From Muscardinus avellanarius (taxonomy: Eukaryota > Chordata > Mammalia > Rodentia > Gliridae): 64,000 bases of DNA. Of this stretch, positions 42,485-53,350 are shown piece by piece. Position 1 is the first letter of the stretch. Each line of letters opens with the position of its first letter. The stretch is from the NCBI GenBank assembly GCA_963383645.1, contig OY726560.1, positions 89,043,093 through 89,107,092 on the forward strand, given 5' to 3'. The position numbers were made by a program, and so were the translations under genes. The notes under the pieces were generated by a model, which worked only from the letters and a program-made list of their open reading frames with translations, searched no databases and had not been told where the DNA came from.

Positions 42485-42665
42485 ATGAGCATTTACTGCG
42501 TATCAGGCACATCGTATACATCAGCTCACTGGATTTTCACAGCAGCAATGAAAGGGAGTTACTGTTTTTTCTACTTAATATTCATAGAAAATAGATCCAG
42601 AGAATTAAACAACTTACTTATAAATCACATAAATAATAAGGGGCAAAGTTTTGATTCAAAGACAA
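42485..42665 (+). repeat. MIR SINE
   Basis: 'GAGCATTTACTGCGTATCAG', 'ACATCAGCTCACTGGATTTT', 'CACAGCAGCAATGAAAGGG' and 'AGAGAATTAAACAACTTAC' follow MIR in order. Confidence 0.78.
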
Positions 42666-42690
42666 TTTTTTGCAACAAAAGTTTATGTTT

Positions 42691-42939
42691 AGCTGAGCAT
42701 GGAGGTACAGATCTGTATTCCTCAGTACTTGGAAGCTGAGATGGGATGATCACAGGTTCAAAGCCAGCATCAGCAACTTAGCAAGCCCCTCAGAATGTGA
42801 TGATACTATGTTTAAAAATAAAAAATAAAATAGAGCTGGAGTGGAGCTCAGAGGTAGAATGCCCCTGCATTCAATCCCTTGTACCAGAGGGGGAAAAAAA
42901 AGGCTGGGGTAGAGCTTAGAGATAGAATGCCCCTGAGTA

Positions 42940-42945
<6 letters not shown>
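42691..42945 (+). repeat. B1-dID SINE with second ID module
   Basis: The dimer ends at about 42888 ('CATTCAATCCCTTGTACC'). After a G/A stretch a second ID half runs 42901-42945 ('AGGCTGGGGTAGAGCTTAGA', 'GAATGCCCCTGAGTACC'). Same arrangement as at 3097-3392. Confidence 0.87.

Positions 42946-42983
<38 letters not shown>
42943..42983. repeat. (CA)n microsatellite
   Basis: 20 CA units directly after the second ID module. Confidence 0.97.
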
Positions 42984-42985
<2 letters not shown>

Positions 42986-43979
42986 ACAGAATTTAAAAAT
43001 ACCTTAAGTGAATGTGGCAAACTAAAAACTTATGTTAAGTTTGAGTGAAGAGTACATAGATGTTTGTTGTATATTTTTATTTGAAAAATCATTTCTTTGG
43101 CACTACTCTTTCTTAGGGGAAACATTGAGCACATTTAAAACCCTTGGTTTTCCCTTCCCTTGATTGCTTGCATTCCTTACAGCATCCAATTCGTTTTCCC
43201 CTTAGCACCTCCGGGAGCAAGGCTTCCCACCCTCATCTAGTGTTCTGTGGGGGAAGCCTCTGCAGCAAAAAGTACATGCCGAGGGCATGCCTGCTGCTTG
43301 TTATAAAGAGGGCGGCTATTGAATCTTCATCCTAATGTTGTCACATTTACTATTTTTTGTGCAAGTTACCTGTTCCTTCATGCCTGCTTTGAGGGAGGAA
43401 AGGAGTTTTTCTCAAAAACGAAATCAGAAAGGAATCTGCCTGTTACCAGAGCCGCAGGTGCTAACCTGCATGCCTAGGATTGAAAAGCTCAGGCCTGGAA
43501 TTTCCCCTCTCCCCAAAAGCTAGATCTCAGTTAGGAAAGCCGCTCTGCGTGCTCCACGCCCTTGCTTCTGCTTCCAAATACAGGCCGAAGGCTTACGGTG
43601 TCCGGGACACAACTAAAATTTGTGTCAGCAGGACATACTTGGGAAGAATGCCATCTGTGAAATGACCACTATGAGCGAAAGGAAGCACATGATGGGTTTG
43701 TAGGGGCCGAACTTTGCACTCATAAACTGAGCGTTTACAAAAGGAACCCTGCCAACCCCTGATGTTGTAGGTTTAGAACTGCAACCAGCTCTGAACAAAA
43801 GTGGAATCTGATTATATTTAAAATGTACTTTCCTGTTACTACTTTTCAAATGTATCCATTTCTATCCATTAGATAAAAATGTATCCATTTTTATCTATTG
43901 ATCTATTGGAAAAATTGGTGGATAAATATTCTGTTTCTAATTCCATATATGGAAGTAAAATTTGATGTGATGTGCCTCT
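42984..43979. other. Unique stretch, less AT-rich
   Basis: 43140-43700 has more CpG than its surroundings, no recognised repeat, and overlapping plus-strand frames (43144-43335, 43335-43523, 43480-43665) that do not resemble any protein I know. Flanks are AT-rich. Confidence 0.45.
43870..43897. repeat. Perfect inverted repeat, 12-bp arms, 4-nt loop
   Basis: TAGATAAAAATG, then TATC, then CATTTTTATCTA. It lies within a short duplicated 'ATGTATCCATTT' region. Confidence 0.94.
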
Positions 43980-44017
43980 TTTTCCTCCCTCCCTCTCTCT
44001 CTCCCTTCTTTCTCTCC

Positions 44018-44202
44018 CTGTAACTAGGAATTGAACTTAGGGGAGTTCGACCTCTGAGCTATATCTCCAGCCCTATTTTATTTTTTTTTATTTTGAAATT
44101 TAAAGGTGCTGGGGGCTTTGCTAAATTGCTGAGGTTGGTTTCGAACCCATGATTCTCTTGTCTCAGCCTCCCAGCTACTCAGATTACTGGCGTACCGGGC
44201 CT
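44018..44202 (-). repeat. B1-dID SINE (subfamily I) with pyrimidine tail
   Basis: 'AACTAGGAATTGAACTTAGG', 'GAGCTATATCTCCAGCCC', 'GAGGTTGGTTTCGAACCC', 'GGCGTACCGGGCC'. The tail (CCTC/CTCT) is at 43980-44017. Confidence 0.87.
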
Positions 44203-44475
44203 ACTCTTTTCTTGAAAATATGTCATGTATATTATATATAGAATTCTATATATTTTTATCTTGATTTCACTTTTGGGGGGCTCTCTGATAAATTAGAGAA
44301 TCAAATTCATACAAGTTCAGGTATAGGTTTAGTTTTCAGTCTCCAGTACAATTTGAGTATTTTCATGCATCTTGAGCTACCAGGAGATTATTTCTTTTTC
44401 AACTATATAAACTTTAAAAAAATCGAAGATAAAACAATAATACTACCAAAACTATTATTAAAAATGACTATTAAT

Positions 44476-44693
44476 AGCCGGGCGTGGTGGCACACACTTG
44501 TAATCTGAGCATTTGGGAGTTTGAGACAGGAGGATCACAGTTCGCAGACAGCCTCAGCTACTTAGTGAGGCCCTTTCAACTCAGTGAGATCCTATTTTTA
44601 AAAAAAGAATAAAAAATAGGGCTAGGGGTGTAGCTTGAAGGTAGAATATCCCTGGGTTCCATCCCCAGTACTGCAAAAAAAAAAAAAAAAAAA
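44476..44693 (+). repeat. B1-dID SINE (subfamily II)
   Basis: 'AGCCGGGCGTGGTGGCACAC', 'CAGTTCGCAGACAGCCTCAG', 'GGTGTAGCTTGAAGGTAG', 'GGTTCCATCCCCAGTACTGC' and a 20-A tail. Confidence 0.94.
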
Positions 44694-45276
44694 GGCAAAA
44701 ATAATGAAGTTAGGCAGATGTGGCATCACATATTTGGCAGCAGAAAAAAATGCTTCCGAAATATATTAGTTCAGTGAAAATGTTTAATTTGGCCTTTTAA
44801 TATACTAGGGAGTATGACAACTTTCTGATTTTTTAAAATGTATTTTCATCTTTTGGTGTTTTATGGTTTCATAAAATTCATTTGCTCCCTTGCCATTCTT
44901 TGTCTTCAAATCATACCCTAGATAAAGTGCAGCTCACAGCTACGAGTGAGAGTAAAAAGGCAGAGCTCGGGCTGGTGTCTGTGCGACCTTGGTTCAGCTG
45001 CACCGTTTTATGATAAGCCTTGGGAGCCTGGAGAGGATAAGTGCCAGGGACAGGAGAACACACGACTAACTGGTGCACTGGGCACAGGCATTGGGAGGAT
45101 CAAAAACAGCTGAGCACATGTACATGATTTCAAGATAGGATGGCATTTTTCTCTAAATTAAAACATTTTAATACCATGAGTTGATGCTTTTATTTGTGTG
45201 GCATGTTTCCATCTCCACATACACAGTTTTCTTCAACTACTCAAAAGGAATGCACACATAAAAAATAGGAAATGCA
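44694..45276. other. Unique sequence
   Basis: Nothing recognised. Confidence 0.4.
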
Positions 45277-45509
45277 AGCTAGGAAAGGTGGCGGATTACA
45301 ATGCTTGTAATCCCAGCATTTGGGAGGCTGAGACAGGAGGATAGTGGTTCGTGGATACCCTCAGCTACTTAGTGAGGCCCTCTGCAACTCAGTGAGACCC
45401 TGTTTCAAAATAAGGAATAAAAAATAAGGAATAAAAAATAGGGCAGGGGATGTAGCTTGGAGGTTGACTGCCCACACGTGTGGTTCCATTCCCACACGAG
45501 AAAAAAAAA
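45277..45509 (+). repeat. B1-dID SINE (subfamily II)
   Basis: 'AGCTAGGAAAGGTGGCGGAT', 'GTGGTTCGTGGATACCCTCA', a duplicated linker (AAGGAATAAAAAAT twice), 'GATGTAGCTTGGAGGTTG', 'GGTTCCATTCCCACACG' and an A tail. Confidence 0.92.
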
Positions 45510-46019
45510 TACAGACTGGTATTATAATGCACTAGTCTGCATTTTTTTTTTCAAAAATTGTGGTGCATACTTTGTTGTTAAAGCTCTCCCAGGTAATACA
45601 GAATTGACTCTATATGAATGTACCTTTTCAGGATTGTTGAAGTATTGGATTTCTCATAGTTCAGTAACTTCTACTTCCTTCTCTTTCTTCTTCTGCTTCC
45701 TTGTCTTAAACAGTATCATCATTTTTCCTTCTTTTTTTAATTTAAAATATGCATTTACATACATACTTTTACACATTTAATTAGCAAGTAGAAGTAGTAA
45801 GAAATATCTTAATGTCCAGACACACTTTTAATTAGTAAGTGAAAATGGTTCAAAGAAATATTTTAATGTTCAACATAACAAATTAAATTTTTATTACAGC
45901 TAATAATCATTTGAATGTAGCAAAAGTATCTTTACAGCAAAGAAATAAAAAACTCGAGTCATATAAAGACTTAAGATTTATTATAAGAATCTGAAATTTG
46001 AGCAACTCAAAATATGAAA
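45510..46019. other. Unique AT-rich sequence
   Basis: A 107-codon frame at 45457-45780 begins inside the SINE and has no domain. Nothing else recognised. Confidence 0.4.
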
Positions 46020-46330
46020 TCTTATAACTAACATTCATACCTTATAACCAATATTTCCAGTTTTCCAACCCCATAGCCCCTTGTGACCATTATACTCCCT
46101 GTTACTAAGAGTTCTACTTTATTTCAGGTTACACATGTAAGTGAGATGATGTAGTATTTTTCTATATGTGTCTGGTTTATTTAAATTAGCTGAATACCTG
46201 CTAGGCTGTTCATCCACACTGCTGCAAATGTCAATATTTTTATCTCTTTCAAGGCTAATAGTACTCTCTATACACATACACACATGTGTTTTCACACACA
46301 CAATGCTTGCTTTATATATCTATTAGTGAA
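46020..46330 (-). mobile_element. Old L1M 3'-UTR fragment, antisense
   Basis: 'TTGTGACCATTATACTCCCT', 'CACATGTAAGTGAGATGATG', 'GTATTTTTCTATATGTGTC', 'CTGCTGCAAATGTCAATAT'-like text and 'AAGGCTAATAGTACTC' match the antisense of an L1M 3' UTR in order. Confidence 0.65.
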
Positions 46331-46349
46331 CGCTTCAGTTATGAGTATA

Positions 46350-46530
46350 GAGCCAGACACAGTCCAGTGCCTGTAATCTCAGTACTTGGAAGGCTTAGAC
46401 AAAAGGATCGCAAGTTTAAGGAGTGCATGCAGTAACTTAGTGAGACCTAGTTTCAAAATTAAAAATAAAAGGGCTGGGGGTGTAACTCGCAGGTAGAATT
46501 TCCATAGGTTTAATGTCCAGTATCACATCT
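46350..46530 (+). repeat. B1-dID SINE (subfamily I)
   Basis: 'AGCCAGACACAGTCCAGTGC', 'GCAAGTTTAAGGAGTGC', 'GTTTCAAAATTAAAAATAAA', 'GGTGTAACTCGCAGGTAG', 'GGTTTAATGTCCAGTATC'. Diverged. Confidence 0.87.
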
Positions 46531-46539
46531 ACAAAGGAA

Positions 46540-46795
46540 GAAAATTATAGAGACCTAATGTACAACTCAGTGACTAGAGTTGATGATAATGTAATGTATA
46601 TTTGAAATGTTCTGGGATAAGATCTCAAGTGTTCTCAGCACACAAATCAACACCCTAGGGTAATTATGTCAGATGATGAATATGTTAATTACTTGATCAT
46701 GATAATCATTTTAATGTATACATATATCAAGACATAACAATATACCCTTAATGTACATACTATTTATTAATACAATAAAGCTGAGAAAAATATAA
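46540..46795 (+). mobile_element. Old L1M 3'-UTR end, sense
   Basis: 'CTAATGTACAACTCAGTGAC', 'AATGTATATTTGAAATGTTC', 'GATCTCAAGTGTTCTCAGCA', 'GATGAATATGTTAATTACTT', 'ATGTATACATATATCAAGAC' and 'ACAATAAAGCTGAGAAA' match the sense L1M 3' UTR in order. Confidence 0.78.
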
Positions 46796-47098
46796 GTCAT
46801 CAATTTTGTTTAAAACTTTTGCCTTTCTTTTATGAATTTATAAATGTTTTTTAGTTTAAATATAATTTTCTTTAATGAAAGATCTTTCATTATTCATCTT
46901 TCATTATTATTTTATTATATTTCATTAGCTATTTCCTGAATAGCTAAAGTAAATATAAAAATGTATTAGTATGAAAAAAAGAAAGGGAAATAAAAATAAC
47001 CTCATCCACCACTAGAAAATTAGTATAAACATACAGAATTGTATGCTGTGGCTCACCTCAGCCACCCATATTAATTTATTATAAACTCATTTTTGTTT
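46796..47098. other. Unique AT-rich sequence
   Basis: Contains tandem 'CTTTCATTATTCATCTTTCA'-like duplications near 46882-46920. No gene. Confidence 0.45.
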
Positions 47099-47286
47099 TG
47101 GTACTAGGGATAGAACTCAAGGGTGTTCTATCTCTGAGATACATCTGCAGCCCTATTCTATTCTTTATTTTGAAACAGGGTATCACTAAGTTGCTGACAG
47201 CCTTTCTACAATGCTGAGGCTGGCCTTGAACATGTGATCCTCCTGTCTCAGCTTCTCAAGTAGAGGAGCGCACCACCATGCCAGTC
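47099..47286 (-). repeat. B1-dID SINE (subfamily I)
   Basis: 'GGTACTAGGGATAGAACTCA', 'GAAACAGGGTATCACTAAG', 'GAGGCTGGCCTTGAACATG', 'GCACCACCATGCCAGTC'. Confidence 0.9.
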
Positions 47287-48659
47287 TCCATGTTTATTTC
47301 TAAGATTCTGATTCTTAACTGAATGAATCTGAGACCCATAAATTGGTTCTTGTATTTCCTTTCTCTCATATATCCTTTGTCAGTAATAAATGCTATTATT
47401 CTAGTAGAACTAAAACAACTGTTACTCTCTTGGGATTTATGAAGATGATCAAAGTTCATGATGATGTTCAATAACAGAACATTCTCTATTCTTTTTATTA
47501 CTACTTTTAAACCGATTAGGGTTAAAATTCATGGTTACATAAAACAAATCTGATGATATGACTTGATCTCTTTTCTTGGTAAGGAAGAGAGAAAAACCAG
47601 TGAAATAAGACATAGTTGGAGAATGGGAGGGAAGAAGGTAGGCTAGTAACTATGAGTGAGATTTATAAACCCATTGGTTATCTTCTCGCAATCTTCCACA
47701 CTCTTCCTACATCTGTGACCAATTACCTCAAGGCCGATTTTAACCTCAGTGACTAAAAACCTATTATTATCCAATTACTTGGCAAAGACAATTTTAGATT
47801 GCTATTTTTAATATTTCTCCCTTCTTATTTAACGATGGGTCACAAAGCAAGTTCTTTTGTAATTGACTTAATTACTAGGCACATCTTTGGTTTGGGGAAA
47901 TTCTGATCTGTCTTTGCTTCTGTAGTCACTTCTCAAACACTGTACAATCCTTATACTCTTTGGAAGAAAAGATACATTTTCTTTTTATATAGGGTTTGGT
48001 TATTGCTTTTTATTTTCACCATTATGTGGTGAAATATCTTATGAGACACACAGCTCCTTTTCTTCCTTTCTATCTTATTCTTTTCCTTCTCCCCTTAATA
48101 TTTAAGCCAAATATATTCAATTAAAATAACATTCTCATCTTGACTTGATTTAGCAGAAACAACAAAATAATGTGCTATTGTGTGGACTTATTCACCTTTG
48201 AGATTTCCCCAGTGAAGTATTGAATCTGCCACTAAATTTTTGTATTACTAATTGAGTGGTGGGCTTCATTTTCTTTCATTTTCACAGCATGAGCCATTGC
48301 TTTACACCCACCTGGTATTCTGTATTATATAATGTGATCAAGAGTATAAAATTCTTAGACAAGATAAAAATGGATGAAGATGTAAAAGGAAGATGTAAAA
48401 GATGCATTTTATAGTATACCAAGATACAATTATAAGGATCTTATTTTCCCACCTAATTATTAAAAGTACTATGTGAGATCATTAGCAGCGATTGTTTTTC
48501 TTACATTTTTCCTAGTTCTCTTGACATGTAGGATTATGATTACATTTCAAAGCTTTTGTTTTTTTACTGTACTAACCAGTTTTCTTTCCACATAATCCAA
48601 CTAAAGAAATATAAAGCAAAAGAATGAGAATAAATATGATATTGTGCTTTAGTCAGAAT
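47287..48659. other. Unique AT-rich sequence
   Basis: No repeat or gene recognised in this 1.4-kb stretch. Confidence 0.45.
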
Positions 48660-48844
48660 TGTCACTACTGTAATTCCAAACAACTGACTATACAGCCTAG
48701 AGGAAGTAAGCTTTATTTGCTTTTGCTCCCAGTTCTGGAGATTTTGTGGGTTCAGTCCATGTGAGACTGGGTTCGTTGTTGGAGCTTAGGGCATAGTGGC
48801 AGGAGGCAGAGCACAAAAGAGCAAGCACCCTGCCCTCGCATCAT
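48660..48844. repeat. Fragment of an unassigned old repeat
   Basis: 'AGGAAGTAAGCTTTATTTGC', 'GCTCCCAGTTCTGGAGATTT', 'GGTTCAGTCCATGTGAGACT', 'GGCATAGTGGCAGGAGGCAG' resembles the start of the unnamed repeat at 20995-21765. It is cut off by a SINE fragment. Confidence 0.5.
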
Positions 48845-48931
48845 GGAGGCTGACTTCAAACCTGTGTGATCTTCCTGTCTCTCAGCCTCCCAAGTGCTGG
48901 AATTACAAGTGTGTGCCACCATGCCCCGCTC
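48845..48931 (-). repeat. B1-dID SINE, B1 head only
   Basis: 'GAGGCTGACTTCAAACCTG', 'CTCAGCCTCCCAAGTGCTGG', 'GTGTGCCACCATGCCCCGC'. Confidence 0.85.
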
Positions 48932-49141
48932 AAACACAGTTTTTAAAAAGAGGAATCAAGTTGGAAGGATAAGACTACCCAATATTAAGATTTCCTACAA
49001 GTTGTGGTACTCCAGACTATGTCGTCTTGCAAACTGGCAAATGGATAATAGAGCAGAACAGAAAGCCCCAACTCAGACCCGCACATTTGATTTCATTCTA
49101 TAAAGATGTAAAAGTGGTTCAGTGGAGAAAAGCTAGTTTAT

Positions 49142-49235
49142 GGCAATTTAGTGAGACACTCTTTCAAGATTAAAAAAGAGCTAAGGGTATACCTTGGAGA
49201 TAGACAGTCCCTGAGTCTAAATCCCAGTACACCCC
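49142..49235 (+). repeat. B1-dID SINE, 3' part
   Basis: 'GCAATTTAGTGAGACACTCT', a short A-rich linker, 'GGGTATACCTTGGAGATAG', 'GTCTAAATCCCAGTACACC'. The B1 head is missing. Confidence 0.75.
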
Positions 49236-49509
49236 CCAACGAAAGAAAACTTTTTTTTACTAGTACTTACATATATATAAATATAGAACTTATATATAGA
49301 GAGAAATATGAAACTTGCGACTTATACTTTAGAACAAATGAAGGGGGTGATACTCATCCTTTAAAATGGTTTAACAAAGATCTTTGCAAAAATTGCTTCT
49401 CAGTACACCCCAGTCAAGGCTTCTAAAACATTGTGTTTGTGAACCATCTTACAAAGAACAGGTTAAGGAGCAGAGAATTATACTACTCACCAATCAGGAC
49501 CACCCAGCT
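49236..49509. other. Unique sequence
   Basis: Nothing recognised. Confidence 0.4.
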
Positions 49510-49517
49510 CTTCCTGT

Positions 49518-49548
<31 letters not shown>

Positions 49549-49744
49549 GGTGGTACTGGGGTTCCTGGAAGCCCTTCTATCTCCGGACTACACTCCCAGA
49601 CCTATTTTTACATTTATATTTGGAAACAGGGTCTCCTAAGCCAGCACGCGCGGCTGGCTTCAAACCTGTGCGATCCTCCTGTCTCTGCCTCCCAAGCGCG
49701 GGGATTACAAGCGTGCGCCACCACGCCCGGCTTCCTGTAATTTT
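49510..49744 (-). repeat. B1-dID SINE (subfamily III) with target-site duplications
   Basis: The SINE body is 49549-49730 with a 28-nt poly-T at 49521-49548. It carries 'GGGGTTCCTGGAAGCCC', 'CGCGCGGCTGGCTTC' and 'GCGTGCGCCACCACGCCCGG'. A perfect 14-bp duplication CTTCCTGTAATTTT lies at 49510-49523 and 49731-49744. The long pure tail and clean duplication suggest a recent insertion. Confidence 0.96.
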
Positions 49745-50034
49745 CGATCATAGTTGGCTTGGACCCACTCTGACCCATTCTCCCACTGTTCAGCCTTTTC
49801 TACATTTCTTGCCTTCTTATAGATCCCTCCACCTTGCCCTGTTCTTTGAGTGTGACTTTTGATAGAAAAAATCTCCACGCATATTTATAAACTGGTGAAA
49901 ATACTGTTCTGGCTAGACATTAAGTAGATCTAAAGTGGTCTGAGTTACCAGCATGATAAGAACCATACTGAATATATTGAAAGGTATTTGTACACAGGCA
50001 GTGTACAAATTGACTTGCTTACCCATCTCCAAAG
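49745..50034. other. Unique sequence
   Basis: Nothing recognised. Confidence 0.4.
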
Positions 50035-50225
50035 GGGTCAACAAACTTTCTTTAAAGTCCAGATACTAAATATTTCCAGCTTTGCAGGCAATATAATGTT
50101 ATAAGTTTTCAACTTTTCCATTGTAGCTCCAAAGCAGCTATAGACATTAATGAGTGAATGAACAGGACTGTGTCCTAAAAAATTTTACAAGAATGTCATC
50201 TACAATATTTTCTGGGCCAAACGTT
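50035..50225 (+). repeat. hAT-Charlie-type element
   Basis: 'GGTCAACAAACTTTCTTTAA', 'AGTCCAGATACTAAATATTT', 'CAGCTTTGCAGGCAATA', 'TTCCATTGTAGCTCCAAAGC', 'AGCTATAGACATTAATGAGT' match a common mammalian hAT-Charlie element in order. I cannot give the exact family name. Confidence 0.7.
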
Positions 50226-50510
50226 GTATCTTATCTTTGATTATAAGTATATAAGAATTAGGTAGACTAGCTTTCATCCAGGGAATATAACATATTTTCA
50301 GCTTTCGTTTTCCTTCTAAAATGTATATGCTTGTCCTCTCTTTAATTCAGGACTACAGAAGCAGGTAGGAGACCTCAAACAATTCAGAAAAGACCTATAC
50401 CTTTCCATTTTCCACCTCTGCATTTGGTGTAACCTATTAGTGTAAAGAGAAGTATAAATTCCAGTTCTTAGTGCTCAAGTCTGCTCCACATTATCCACTG
50501 AAACTTAAAA
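50226..50510. other. Unique sequence
   Basis: Nothing recognised. Confidence 0.4.
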
Positions 50511-50697
50511 CCAGCTGGGAGTGGTGGCACATATCTGTTATTTCAATTCTTGGGAGTCTGAGACAAGAGGATTGTGGGTTCTAGGTCAGCATCAGCAGCT
50601 TAGTAAGGACCTCAGCTACTTAGCAAGACCTGTTTCAAAAAAGTTGGGGGTGACACTCAGAGTCAGATGCTCCTGGGTTTAATCCCCACCATGCCCA
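50511..50697 (+). repeat. B1-dID SINE (subfamily I)
   Basis: 'CCAGCTGGGAGTGGTGGCAC', 'GGTTCTAGGTCAGC', 'CCTGTTTCAAAAAAGTTGGG', 'GGTTTAATCCCCACCATG'. Diverged. Confidence 0.86.
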
Positions 50698-51348
50698 CAT
50701 TTGCAATCAACGTCATTCACCTGGTTTTAGAGACAAACTCTGGAATGCTCATGAAAGCTCAACAACAATGAGTGCTTAGGAAAGAAAATGCCAAAACAAA
50801 CATTGTGACTGTGGTGCTGAAAGGAGCCTTTCCTTCTTAGAGACACCCAGCTGCATCCTTCTGTGCAGTCTCCCTGGAGGTACTCAATAACCTCAGTGTT
50901 ACACCGCTCCTGTGCTGGTTCAAGCATGGAAATCATTTCTGTCAGTGTCAGACAGTTCTTTTGCCTCTACTGTGTCTAGCAAGTAGAAGCCAGCATTTAG
51001 TTTCAGAATGCTGACTGCCCACAGCAAAATGTGACATGACTAGTTCATTAAGTGTCAGAGGATAGACCTGTGTCTGCTCCGGCCTGCCAAACAGCCTGAA
51101 GTAAAAATACAAAGGCCTTTTGCCTTTGTGCTGTCAGAGAGACAGGCCTTAATTTTAGACTTTGTGTTCCATGCTGCATAGTTCTGGACTACATGGATTG
51201 ACTGGTGTTAACGACTCTCTGAGTGTTTTGCCGAAAACTTGTAGGTGCTCTTAGTGGATCCCCCAACTATTTTACTTTGCAGATGTGTATCAGTGGCCAG
51301 AAGGATGGCTGGAAAAGCAGACCTGGATAATTCCACAAAAAGTCTCTC
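50698..51348. other. Unique sequence
   Basis: Nothing recognised. Confidence 0.4.
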
Positions 51349-51556
51349 GAGCTGGGTGTGGTGGTGCATATCTATAATCCCAGTACAGGAGAGACAGGAA
51401 GATCTCAGTTTCAAGACTAGACTTTCAGCAATTTAGCGAGACTCTCAGCAACCTAGTGAAATTGTTTCAAAACAAAAAAATAAATAGTGTTGGGGATAGT
51501 GGTGGAGGTGTAGTTTTGGAGGTAGAGCATCCCTAGGTTCAATCCCCAACATTTCT
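51349..51556 (+). repeat. B1-dID SINE (subfamily I)
   Basis: 'GAGCTGGGTGTGGTGGTGCA', 'AGTTTCAAGACTAGAC', 'TTGTTTCAAAACAAAAAAAT', 'GGTGTAGTTTTGGAGGTAG', 'GGTTCAATCCCCAACAT'. Confidence 0.9.
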
Positions 51557-51619
51557 TCTTTCTTTTCAGAGGGATGAGATGCTTACTTCCTCCCCCTTCT
51601 CCTCCTCCTCCCTCTTCTC

Positions 51620-51622
<3 letters not shown>

Positions 51623-51673
<51 letters not shown>

Positions 51674-51684
51674 AGTCTAAAGTC

Positions 51685-51728
<44 letters not shown>
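51623..51728. repeat. (CT)n and (GT)n compound microsatellite
   Basis: CT run at 51623-51670, a short spacer, and a GT run at 51687-51728 adjoining the next minus-strand SINE. Confidence 0.97.
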
Positions 51729-51729
<1 letters not shown>

Positions 51730-51741
51730 ATGTATGTGTAA

Positions 51742-51914
51742 TGTACTACTCAGGGGCATTCTATCTCTGAGCTACACCCTCAGCCATATTTTTAGTTTTT
51801 AGTTTCAAACAGGGTCTCTCTAAATAACTGAGATGGCCTCAAACCCACAATCCTCTTGTCTCAGCTTCCCAAGTACTGGGATATACCATGCTGGAATGCA
51901 CCAACATGCCAGGC
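51742..51914 (-). repeat. B1-dID SINE, 3' end worn
   Basis: 'GTACTACTCAGGGGCATTCT', 'CTGAGCTACACCCTCAGCC', 'AACAGGGTCTCTCTAAATAA', 'GCACCAACATGCCAGGCTC'. Confidence 0.87.
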
Positions 51915-53200
51915 TCAAATCTCATTTGTTCCTCCCAGTGTCTGTCTTGCAGGCACCATCATGCTCCTGCTTTCCAAGTGAACCTCTGCTTCTCACAAAG
52001 AGCTGCAGGCCCCTCACTTGGCTTCGGTCTGAGCTCTGCTCCTTCCCAGGGATTCTGAGCTGGTTGGTGCTATTCGCACATTTTGCACATCGGCTCCATC
52101 GCAGGCTTCTCTGTCTTGTGCTCCTCACTGTTCTCATTTTATGAAATTCCACACACTTGCCTGCTGTAAGAACATTTTACTCCTGCTGAGTCTTTTCACA
52201 TTTCCATCACCTGGCATATACTTAGTTATCCCCCTCACTCTTTTCCCCCTAGAAACATCATTTTTCAGAGATTTCCTTGCTTTTTAATAAACAATATTGA
52301 GAGCCAACAGGATGTTATATAAAAACAAGGAGGTACGATTTGTAATAGTAAGGTGTTATTCATCAGCTCTTACAAGGCATGCAGGAAGGGTCAGGACCAT
52401 TCCAAATGCTTCATATGAGGGTGTCATTTGGTTCTCACAGGGCACGTGTGAGAGATGTGGCTGCATCCACAGCATCCACAGCAGTCCATACAGTTATCGT
52501 GTTGTCACAATTAGCTTCACTTTTAAAATTAAAAAAAATATATGTTCTCTAATGTCTCATTGAGTTTCAGAGCTAGGAGATGCAGTCTTTGTCCTTAAGC
52601 CTCTCATAGCCTAAGCATGCTCATGAATCTTTTCAATATGAAACAGAATGCAGTGAAGGCCAACTGTGGCTCAAGAACGGCATTGAAGGTTGTTTGGGAT
52701 GATCTGGGACAGGGAGGCAGGCCTGCAAGGAAGAGGTACCTCTTCACACTGTCTCCTGAGCAGGGAGAGTTCTTGAGAAGAATGGGGGTCGGCTTTGAGT
52801 GCAGGGCATGCTCAGGGGAGCAGTAGGAAATGTCATTTGAGGCCTTGGATCCAATAAATTTGAACTATAAAGTGTCTTTGAAGTGGGAGCTTTTGGTGAA
52901 TTTAGAAAGGGGTGCTACATATCATGAAGGCTTCTCATTAAGGTTTAGGTGGTAAAAGACAGAACGATAAATGGTAGTGTGGTGATAGGTGCCTGGTTTC
53001 CATTCTCAGTGTGATGGAAGAGACGGTGGACAGACAGACTTCTGCAGGGAGATGCAGTGCTCCGACTTGTGTTGGAAGTCTCTGTGATTATGCTGAGGAG
53101 TTTATATTATTTAAGACTGCAGATAGGGAAACCCAGAGGAGGTGAAATTAAAAGAAGTATAGCTGGGCCTGGTGGTGGCATGAAGGAGTGCATTATGATG
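51915..53200. other. Unique sequence with possible ancient repeats
   Basis: 52300-52450 and 52560-53150 have MIR- or L2-like phrases but no string long enough to assign. Frames of 69-103 codons have no domain. Confidence 0.4.
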
Positions 53201-53350
53201 AGAAGTAGATGAATTACGATTAATTATAAATATTAGTATATAATTTTAAACATAATTATATAATGAGATAACTATGCTACATTATTATAGTTATCGAATA
53301 TTTATTATTATAATGTTATAATAATATAACAAACATAATTACATGACTAT
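53201..53350. repeat. AT-rich low-complexity stretch
   Basis: Dense TAATTATAAT text without a regular period. Confidence 0.85.
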
